Assembly (NCBI GenBank): GCA_947459055.1
Contig: CANHCG010000158.1
Location: 1-5,174, forward strand
Length of the DNA stretch: 5,174 nucleotides
DNA from: Cytophagaceae bacterium
Lineage (GTDB): Bacteria; Bacteroidota; Bacteroidia; Cytophagales; Spirosomataceae
Direction: 5' to 3'
Position 1 is the first letter of the stretch. Each line of letters opens with the position of its first letter. Below the pieces are notes generated by a model, which saw nothing but the letters and a program-made list of their open reading frames with translations, was not told the origin of the DNA and searched no databases. A program made the translations under genes and the position numbers. This document shows, piece by piece, positions 1 to 5,174 of this stretch.

Positions 1-863
1 ATTGATAAATCCATTTTAGAAATGACAGCTACCCGTTTTTTACTTAATAATTCGGGATTGTATTTTTCAAGTTCCCCCAACAAAATTTCATATTCTTTGC
101 CCCAATTCTCCGCATCTGAAGGAATCAGGAAACATAAAATAGAGTTCCGTTCGATATGACGTAAGAAACGAATCCCTAAACCTTTTCCTTCAGCAGCCCC
201 TTCGATTATTCCCGGAATGTCCGCAACCACAAATGATTTGTATTCACGGTATGCCACGACTCCTAAATTAGGCACCAACGTTGTAAATGGATAGTCCGCG
301 ATTTCAGGTTTAGCTTCCGATATAACGGAAAGCAGAGTTGATTTTCCGGCGTTTGGAAAGCCCACTAAACCAACATCGGCTAAAACTTTTAATTCCATGA
401 TTACCCAACGCTCAATTCCTGCTTCGCCGGGTTGGGCGTGACGAGGGGATTGATTGGTGGATGTTTTAAAATGCGTATTTCCCAGGCCTCCTCGACCACC
501 AGGAACTAGAAGCACTTTTTCGCCGTCTTCGGTTACTTCTGCTAAAAATTCGTTGGTTTCGGCATCTTTGACGATGGTACCAAGGGGAACTTGTATAAAC
601 ACATCGGCACCCTCGGAACCAGACCGACGGCCACCCTCTCCCCCATTTCCGCTATCTGCGATGATGTGTTTTTGATATTTAAGATGGAGCAAAGTCCATT
701 GCTGTGTCGTACCTACTAAATAAATATGACCTCCACGACCACCATCTCCTCCATCGGGTCCACCTTTGGGCACGTGTTTCTCCCTTCTGAAATGGGATGA
801 ACCGCTACCACCTCGACCAGAGCGAAGGTTGATTTTGACGTAATCAATGAAATTTGAAGTCAT
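1..863 (-). CDS. obg: Obg family GTPase (ObgE/CgtA), C-terminal part cut off by the window edge
   Basis: This is a large-ribosomal-subunit assembly and stress GTPase, cytoplasmic and ribosome-associated. 287 codons are readable without a stop or frameshift. The start at 863 gives [11 protein letters not shown], the usual beginning of Bacteroidota Obg. Seen in the translation: the glycine-rich Obg fold (residues 1 to about 158) with Gly-rich stretches at 15-45, 69-90 and 122-129. The G domain follows, with P-loop GFPNAGKS (168-175), switch-I/G2 YPFTTL (191-196), G3 DIPG (215-218) and the G4 region SKMD (282-285). The window ends two residues later, so the G5 motif and any C-terminal extension are not visible. 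It lies 85 bases downstream of adk on the same strand, so cotranscription is likely. No Shine-Dalgarno sequence precedes the start; the leader is A/T-rich, as is normal in this phylum. Family assignment is very secure. Confidence 0.97.
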   Translation of the reverse strand, partial: MTSNFIDYVKINLRSGRGGSGSSHFRREKHVPKGGPDGGDGGRGGHIYLVGTTQQWTLLHLKYQKHIIADSGNGGEGGRRSGSEGADVFIQVPLGTIVKDAETNEFLAEVTEDGEKVLLVPGGRGGLGNTHFKTSTNQSPRHAQPGEAGIERWVIMELKVLADVGLVGFPNAGKSTLLSVISEAKPEIADYPFTTLVPNLGVVAYREYKSFVVADIPGIIEGAAEGKGLGIRFLRHIERNSILCFLIPSDAENWGKEYEILLGELEKYNPELLSKKRVAVISKMDLS

Positions 864-891
864 AATTTATTTTTTTAACTGCTAAGGCAAA

Positions 892-917
892 AGGCCGGAA
901 TAGTAAGTCCGAAGCCT
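892..917 (-). other. Bulged hairpin between adk and obg (possible weak terminator or leader structure)
   Basis: Read on the minus strand, AGGC-TT-CGGA (917-908) can pair with TCCG-GCCT (899-892) across an eight-base loop, giving an eight-base-pair stem with a two-base bulge. Only about four T residues follow before the sequence becomes TTTGCC, so the U-tract is poor and full termination seems unlikely. It sits 32 bases downstream of the adk stop and 28 bases upstream of the obg start. It could lower read-through from adk into obg, protect an mRNA end, or do nothing. The pairing is seen in the sequence; the function is inference. Confidence 0.35.
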
Positions 918-948
918 ACAAGTTGTTAGACCTTTGTTCGCCTTATAT

Positions 949-1521
949 TTAATTCCGTTCAATAATGGACAGAATTTGATCAAAAATCGCTTCGATCTCA
1001 CCTACCCCATTAATTCCGGTAAATTTCCCTTGATTAGCATAGTAACCTGCTACAGGGGCTGTTTTTTCCATATATTCTTGTACGCGTTTGCGAATCAAGG
1101 ATTCGTTTTGGTCATCTGGTCTACCCGAAGATTTTCCGCGTTCCAATAAGCGCTGGGTTAATTCTTCCTCGGCAACTTCCAGAGCAACCATCTGATTGAT
1201 ACTCAAATGGTGACTTGCTAACAGCGAATCCAATGCTTCTGCTTGCGCAACCGTGCGTGGAAATCCATCAAAAATAAACCCAGCCGCAGCTTTATTTTCA
1301 TTTAATTTATTTTCGATCATTCCGATGACCACAGCATCAGGAACCAAAATTCCTTGATCCATTAATTTTTTCGCTTCTAATCCCAGCGTTGTGCCTGCCG
1401 ATATTTCAGCACGCAATAGGTCGCCTGTTGACAAATGAATTAAGCCATATTTTTCAATAAGTTTGGCCGATTGAGTTCCTTTACCTGCCCCTGGAGGCCC
1501 GAATAAAACTAAATTTAACAT
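949..1521 (-). CDS. adk: Adenylate kinase, short-LID form
   Basis: This enzyme catalyses reversible phosphoryl transfer, ATP + AMP to 2 ADP, in the cytoplasm. The 190-residue protein is complete. The P-loop GPPGAGKGTQ is at 8-17, the AMP-binding segment HLSTGDLLR at 29-37, and the family signature FDGFPRTVAQAEAL at 84-97 with Arg89. The LID/arginine segment ERGKSSGRPDD is at 127-137, followed by IRKRVQEY at 143-150. The LID is the short type, with no cysteine cluster for zinc, which explains a length near 190 instead of about 214. Bacteroidota normally carry this form. The start at 1521 puts the P-loop at its usual position. An AAAGGA lies about 17 bases upstream, too far to act as a Shine-Dalgarno site. 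In many Bacteroidota hpt precedes adk; here a divergent receptor gene does, so adk appears to head its own unit with obg behind it. Confidence 0.98.
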   Translation of the reverse strand: MLNLVLFGPPGAGKGTQSAKLIEKYGLIHLSTGDLLRAEISAGTTLGLEAKKLMDQGILVPDAVVIGMIENKLNENKAAAGFIFDGFPRTVAQAEALDSLLASHHLSINQMVALEVAEEELTQRLLERGKSSGRPDDQNESLIRKRVQEYMEKTAPVAGYYANQGKFTGINGVGEIEAIFDQILSIIERN

Positions 1522-1571
1522 AAATATTAATTGGGAATTCCTTTGAAAATGGTAAACAATAAATAGACCAT

Positions 1572-1603
1572 CAAAGGTACAAAAAGGATTCAGATTATAC
1601 TAA
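1572..1603 (-). promoter_or_regulatory. Candidate Bacteroidota-type promoter for adk-obg
   Basis: On the minus strand, TACCTTTG (1579-1572) matches the -7 consensus TAnnTTTG exactly. TTAG (1603-1600), one base off the -33 TTTG, lies 20 bases upstream, within the known spacing range. Transcription would start near 1564, giving a leader of roughly 40 bases before the adk ATG. The motif match is seen; promoter activity is inferred. A second, weaker reading (TTTG, 20 bases, TATAATCT) lies just upstream. Confidence 0.5.
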
Positions 1604-1692
1604 GCTGGGGAAGAATAGACAAATGTTGATTAACAAGAAATTATTTTTATGATAATTATTAAAAAAATTATTAGAAAAACAAAAAAACGATG

Positions 1693-1722
1693 TTGATATT
1701 ACTGATTAATTATATAATTTCG
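1693..1722 (+). promoter_or_regulatory. Candidate Bacteroidota-type promoter for the susC-susD unit
   Basis: TTG (1693-1695) is followed after 19 bases by TAATTTCG (1715-1722), one base off the -7 consensus TAnnTTTG. Transcription would begin near 1729, leaving a leader of about 55 bases that contains the repeat element at 1734-1761. The A/T-rich block upstream (about 1638-1690) could aid polymerase binding. In such A/T-rich DNA a one-mismatch hit can arise by chance, so support is moderate. Confidence 0.38.
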
Positions 1723-1733
1723 TCTCATTATAC

Positions 1734-1761
1734 GTCGGCACAATTGGCAAATTGGTCGGCA
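1734..1761 (+). repeat. Direct repeat flanking an imperfect palindrome, just upstream of the receptor start codon
   Basis: GTCGGCA occurs at 1734-1740 and again at 1755-1761, 21 bases apart (two helical turns). The 14 bases between them, CAATTGGCAAATTG (1741-1754), form an imperfect palindrome with 12 of 14 positions symmetric. The element is more G/C-rich than its surroundings and ends 22 bases before the ATG at 1784. It would lie in the 5' leader if the promoter at 1693-1722 is real. It might be a protein-binding site or an mRNA structure or small-RNA target. No known operator is recognised. Confidence 0.4.
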
Positions 1762-1783
1762 AACACTCAAACATTCTTATTTT

Positions 1784-4700
1784 ATGAAAAAAAATTTCTA
1801 CGTAAGCAGAGTGGTCTTTTTAATGGCGTTGATGTTATCCGTTACCTGGACAGCATTAGCACAAGACCGAAAAATTACGGGTTCAGTCCAAGACGCCAAA
1901 GGAGGCGGGATTCCCGGTGTATCAGTGGCAGTTAAGGGTACTACGACAGGTACCACAACTGATGGTAATGGAGCTTACTCTATTACAGTTAAGTCAAACA
2001 ATGCTGAATTAGTATTTAGTTCAGTTGGGTATGTCTCTAAAACTACTTCGGTAGCGAATCGTTCGACGATTAACATGATTCTTGATGAAGATGTTAGTCA
2101 ATTGAGCGAGGTAGTTGTAACTGGTTACACCTCACAACGTAAAAAAGACATTACCGGTGCCGTATCCGTAGTAAGTGCGAAAGAACTTACAGCTGTACCA
2201 GCAGCTTCCGTAACACAAATGTTACAAGGACGTGCTTCAGGTGTGACAGTAGGTAATGATAACTCACCAGGTGGAGGAACAATGGTTCGTGTACGTGGAT
2301 TTGGTTCTACTAACAACAACTCACCTTTGTACGTAATTGATGGTGTACCTACACAAGGTACCCTAAACCAAATTAACCCAAATGATATTGAGTCAATGCA
2401 GGTATTGAAAGATGCCTCTGCTGCTTCTATCTATGGTGCACGTGCAGCGAATGGTGTTGTAATCATCACCACCAAACGTGGAGGAGAGGGTGAGCCGAAA
2501 ATCAATTTTGATATGTATACGGGTACCCAACAGTTAGGTAAAACTTTGGATTTGATGAATACCAAAGAATTGGGACAATATTACTACGAGTCAGAAATTG
2601 GTGCGGGAAAAGCACCAGGTACATCGCCTTCAGCTCAATATCGTTTTGGTGCAGATGGATCTCAAACGATTGCAGATTACATTTATCCAAACGTTTATGG
2701 TGCATTGCCAGCTAACTTTACATACACGAATAACATTGCAGATCCAAACTTAGGAAGAACAGCTTTCAATATTACGAAGGCTAACAAAGAAGGTACGGAT
2801 TGGCAGCGTGAAATTTTTGGACCTGCAAAAATCTCTAGTTACCAATTAGGAGCTACTGGCGGTTCAAAAAATGGTAAATATGCAATTTCTGGAAGTTATT
2901 TTGATCAAGAGGGTATCTTGAAATATACAGGGTATAAGCGTTATTCAGTTCGTGCGAATACAGAATTCAAAAAAGGTGCTATCACATTTGGTGAAAACGT
3001 TACTGTAGCTTATGAAGAGCGTATTGGTATTCCTTCGGGAAATAACAGCGAATCTAATCCGATTATGTTCGCTATCCGTATTCAGCCAATTATCCCAGTT
3101 TTTGATATCACAGGAGGCCCAGTAGCCTTGGGTGGAACGAATACTTCAGAACTTAATGGTTTTGCAGGTCCACGTGGTTCAAATCTAGGTAATGCCCCTA
3201 ACCCATTGGCTCGTCAATGGAGAGAGCGCGACAATCCAGTTCGTTCAACACGTATCTTTGGTAATGTATTTGCTGAAGTTGAAATTATAAAAGATTTAAA
3301 GGCACGTACTAGCCTTGGTTTTGAATACAACAACTATAACCAATCCGCTTATTTCAACCGTGATATTGAAGCGGCTGAGGCGCGTAATGCGAACAGTTTA
3401 ACTGTTTCGAATAACTTTGATCGTGCGGTAACTTGGTACAATACCTTAAATTATGCTAAAAAAATAGGCGATCATGATATTAACGTATTAATAGGTACGG
3501 AAGCTGTATCAACTTATGGTTTTGGATTTAATGCTCAGCGAAGCAATTTTGCATTTGATGATTTGTCTTACCGTTATTTAAATAATGGATCTGCTGCAGG
3601 TCTTACAAACGCAGGTTCAGGAGCAACTATCACGGCTTTGTTCTCTCAATTTGGAAAGGTAAATTACTCTTACAAAGATTTCTTGTTAGCAGATTTCACC
3701 TTGCGTAGAGATGGATCTTCTCGTTTCTCTCCAGCTTACCGATATGGAGTTTTCCCTGCATTCTCAGTAGGAGCTCGTATTTCGGAATTGGCTTTCATGA
3801 AGGAATTGACTTTCTTGAATGATTTGAAAGTTCGTGCGGGATGGGGTAAAACAGGTAATCAGTTGATTCCTAACGTATACAATGCCTATACTTTGTTCAC
3901 TCCAGATCCAAACAACAATGCCTACGACATTAGTGGTGCTGGTAATGCTATTGCATCTGGTTTTGATATTGCGCAATTTGGTAATTCAAATGGCCGTTGG
4001 GAAACAAACACATCTACCAACATCGGTTTAGATGCAAGTTTATTCAACAACAAATTGGATATTGCATTTGACTGGTATACTCGTACTACATCTGATATGT
4101 TAACGCAAGTACCTATTCCAAGAACATCCGGAACAGGAAGTATTCCTTTTGTGAACATCGGTGAAGTAAACAATACGGGTGTTGACTTGAACATAACTTA
4201 CAGAGATCAAATTGGTCAATTGCGTTATTCGATTTCTGGTCAAATTAGCCAGTACAAAAACAATGTTGTGAAGTTGAATGATGATCCAAATGCACAAATT
4301 TTTGGATTCTCGACACGTCTTCCAGCTATTTCAGTTACAAGAGCGGGATTACCGATTGCAAGTTTCTTCGGTTATGTAGTGGAAGGGGTAATCAAGGATG
4401 ATGCAGAAGCTGCCAAAGCGGTTCAGATTCCGGGTTATACACGTGCGGGTGTATTCAAGTTCAAGGATGTGAATGGTGATGGCAAAATTAATGCATCAGA
4501 CAGAACGATCATCGGTAACCCACATCCAGACTTTACTTATGGTTTAAATGTTAATTTAGGCTATAAAAATTGGGATTTAACTGTATTTGCTCAAGGTGTT
4601 CAAGGAAATGAAATTTTCAATTATTTGAAATATTGGACAGACTTTAATACGTTCCAAGGAAACCGTTCAAGAGATATGTTGTATAACTCTTGGAAGAAAC

Positions 4701-5038
4701 AAGGTGATGTTGCACAATTACCTCGTTTGAATTCGAATGATACCTTTAGTCAGCAAATTTCAACCTATTTTGTTGAGGACGGTTCATACATGCGTATCAA
4801 GAATATTCAATTAACATACAACGTACCTGCTACTTTGTTAAAGAAAATAAAATTAAGTTCGATGCAAGTTTATGTACAAGGACAAAACTTATTGACTTTA
4901 ACCAAATACAAAGGTTTAGATCCTGATATCAACATTAGAAATTCAGGAGCTGATAATCAAGATATCCACATGGGTATCGATGAGGGAGCATTCCCAGTAG
5001 CTAAATCTTACAACGTAGGATTAAGAGTTGGATTTTAA
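1784..5038 (+). CDS. SusC/RagA family TonB-linked outer-membrane receptor
   Basis: This is an outer-membrane importer of the SusC class: a TonB-dependent barrel that, with a SusD-like lid, takes up glycans, peptides or other large nutrients. The 1084-residue protein is complete. Residues 1-26 are a signal peptide (Lys-Lys, hydrophobic core, ALA before Gln27). A carboxypeptidase-regulatory-like domain follows (about 30-100; ITGSV at 31-35). The TonB-box region EVVVTGY is at 109-115, and the plug runs from about 118 to 233 with LYVIDGVP at 182-189, YGARAANGVVIITTKRG at 217-233. The remainder is the barrel, with family blocks RRDGSSRF (641-648), RAGWGKTGNQ (684-693), an EF-hand-like loop DVNGDGKINASD (895-906), SYMRIKN (1001-1007), GQNLLTLTKYKGLDPD (1033-1048) and a closing strand SYNVGLRVGF (1075-1084). 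There is no STN domain, so no direct sigma/anti-sigma signalling is expected. The start fits the signal peptide; no Shine-Dalgarno site is present. The susD-like gene follows after 32 bases. The substrate is unknown. Confidence 0.97.
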   Translation: MKKNFYVSRVVFLMALMLSVTWTALAQDRKITGSVQDAKGGGIPGVSVAVKGTTTGTTTDGNGAYSITVKSNNAELVFSSVGYVSKTTSVANRSTINMILDEDVSQLSEVVVTGYTSQRKKDITGAVSVVSAKELTAVPAASVTQMLQGRASGVTVGNDNSPGGGTMVRVRGFGSTNNNSPLYVIDGVPTQGTLNQINPNDIESMQVLKDASAASIYGARAANGVVIITTKRGGEGEPKINFDMYTGTQQLGKTLDLMNTKELGQYYYESEIGAGKAPGTSPSAQYRFGADGSQTIADYIYPNVYGALPANFTYTNNIADPNLGRTAFNITKANKEGTDWQREIFGPAKISSYQLGATGGSKNGKYAISGSYFDQEGILKYTGYKRYSVRANTEFKKGAITFGENVTVAYEERIGIPSGNNSESNPIMFAIRIQPIIPVFDITGGPVALGGTNTSELNGFAGPRGSNLGNAPNPLARQWRERDNPVRSTRIFGNVFAEVEIIKDLKARTSLGFEYNNYNQSAYFNRDIEAAEARNANSLTVSNNFDRAVTWYNTLNYAKKIGDHDINVLIGTEAVSTYGFGFNAQRSNFAFDDLSYRYLNNGSAAGLTNAGSGATITALFSQFGKVNYSYKDFLLADFTLRRDGSSRFSPAYRYGVFPAFSVGARISELAFMKELTFLNDLKVRAGWGKTGNQLIPNVYNAYTLFTPDPNNNAYDISGAGNAIASGFDIAQFGNSNGRWETNTSTNIGLDASLFNNKLDIAFDWYTRTTSDMLTQVPIPRTSGTGSIPFVNIGEVNNTGVDLNITYRDQIGQLRYSISGQISQYKNNVVKLNDDPNAQIFGFSTRLPAISVTRAGLPIASFFGYVVEGVIKDDAEAAKAVQIPGYTRAGVFKFKDVNGDGKINASDRTIIGNPHPDFTYGLNVNLGYKNWDLTVFAQGVQGNEIFNYLKYWTDFNTFQGNRSRDMLYNSWKKQGDVAQLPRLNSNDTFSQQISTYFVEDGSYMRIKNIQLTYNVPATLLKKIKLSSMQVYVQGQNLLTLTKYKGLDPDINIRNSGADNQDIHMGIDEGAFPVAKSYNVGLRVGF

Positions 5039-5070
5039 TTAATTATAATTTGAAATAAATCAGATAAAAA

Positions 5071-5174
5071 ATGAAAAAGTTAATCATATTCGCATTGATT
5101 GCGACAGTTGGAATAAACTTTTCTTGTTCAGAGTCGTTCCTTCAGGTTGAGCCTCAAGGAGCCGCATCTCTAAC
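5071..5174 (+). CDS. SusD/RagB-like outer-membrane lipoprotein, N-terminal fragment (runs off the right edge)
   Basis: Thirty-four codons are visible. The start ATG at 5071 gives MKKLIIFALIATVGINFSC, a lipoprotein signal peptide with Cys19 as the lipidated residue, followed by SESFLQVEPQGA. A hydrophobic leader ending in Cys and then (S/K)xFL-V-PQ is the usual opening of SusD/RagB proteins, which sit on the cell surface and bind substrate above the SusC barrel. The lipobox is loose: Asn at -3 where Leu, Val or Ile is usual, though Phe at -2 and Ser at -1 are tolerable in this phylum. The gene lies 32 bases after the receptor stop with no terminator between them, so the pair is probably one transcript. 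The short A-rich gap has no Shine-Dalgarno sequence. The SusD call rests on this short N-terminus plus its position; the main fold is outside the window. Confidence 0.88.
   Translation, partial: MKKLIIFALIATVGINFSCSESFLQVEPQGAASL

Noticed and set aside
454..675. Plus-strand reading frame of 73 codons
   Set aside because: It lies wholly antisense to the well-conserved Obg coding sequence, is Pro/Ser-rich because it mirrors Gly-rich codons, and resembles no family.
934..1149. Plus-strand reading frame of 71 codons
   Set aside because: It is antisense to the C-terminal half of adk, with no recognisable domain or start signal.
1639..1673. Three copies of AATTATT at 1639, 1654 and 1666
   Set aside because: Uneven spacing and simple A/T composition; best explained as low-complexity DNA.
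1623..1697. ATGTTGAT octamer repeated at 1623-1630 and 1690-1697, and TGTT/AACA arms at 1624-1635
   Set aside because: Short matches in an A/T-rich 260-base region are expected by chance, and no known operator fits.
1693..1718. sigma70-like TTGATA and TATAAT pair
   Set aside because: The 14-base spacer is too short for a normal sigma70 promoter, and the Bacteroidota-type reading of the same stretch fits better.
1690..1935. Plus-strand frame of 81 codons starting in the intergenic region
   Set aside because: It overlaps the receptor start and its signal peptide in another frame; its upstream part is A/T-rich leader with no family resemblance.
1936..1965. Near-tandem ACTAC/ACCAC repeats encoding a Thr/Gly-rich run in the receptor
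   Set aside because: This is the normal KGTTTGTTTDGNG turn of the carboxypeptidase-regulatory-like domain, common in the family.
3764..4297. Several overlapping minus-strand frames inside the receptor gene, plus others at 2125-2319 and 2502-2705
   Set aside because: All are antisense to a complete, family-consistent receptor frame and overlap one another; none shows a protein motif.

Overview
The window looks like ordinary chromosome from a member of the phylum Bacteroidota, probably a low-GC member of the Cytophagales or a relative. Four things point there: a complete SusC/RagA-type TonB-dependent receptor followed by the start of a SusD/RagB-type lipoprotein, a short-form (190-residue) adenylate kinase next to Obg, start codons preceded by A/T-rich leaders instead of Shine-Dalgarno sequences, and candidate promoters of the Bacteroidota type (TTG about 19-20 bases upstream of TAnnTTTG). 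The phylum call is firm; anything finer is inference.

Layout. The left part (1-1521) is on the minus strand and reads adk then obg. Adenylate kinase (949-1521) is complete, and the Obg GTPase (1-863) runs off the left edge inside its G domain. An 85-base gap between them holds a bulged hairpin. The right part is on the plus strand: susC-like receptor (1784-5038), then after 32 bases a susD-like lipoprotein gene that starts at 5071 and runs off the right edge. Between the two divergent units lies a 262-base, very A/T-rich intergenic region (1522-1783). It carries a candidate promoter for each direction and, just before the receptor start codon, a compact element made of a direct repeat flanking an imperfect palindrome.

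How the genes work. adk and obg are housekeeping genes: adenylate balance, and GTP-dependent ribosome assembly and stress control. The SusC/SusD-like pair should form an outer-membrane uptake complex, with SusD as a lid and SusC as a TonB-driven barrel. Its substrate cannot be told from this window, because no glycoside hydrolase, peptidase or regulator is visible. The receptor has no N-terminal signalling (STN) domain, so it is not expected to act directly in an anti-sigma/ECF sigma cascade.

I found no mobile element, CRISPR array, RNA gene, or convincing new system. The points worth a second look are small: the repeat element in the receptor leader, the intercistronic hairpin, the divergent promoter region, an EF-hand-like loop in the receptor, and minor motif departures in Obg and the SusD-like signal peptide.
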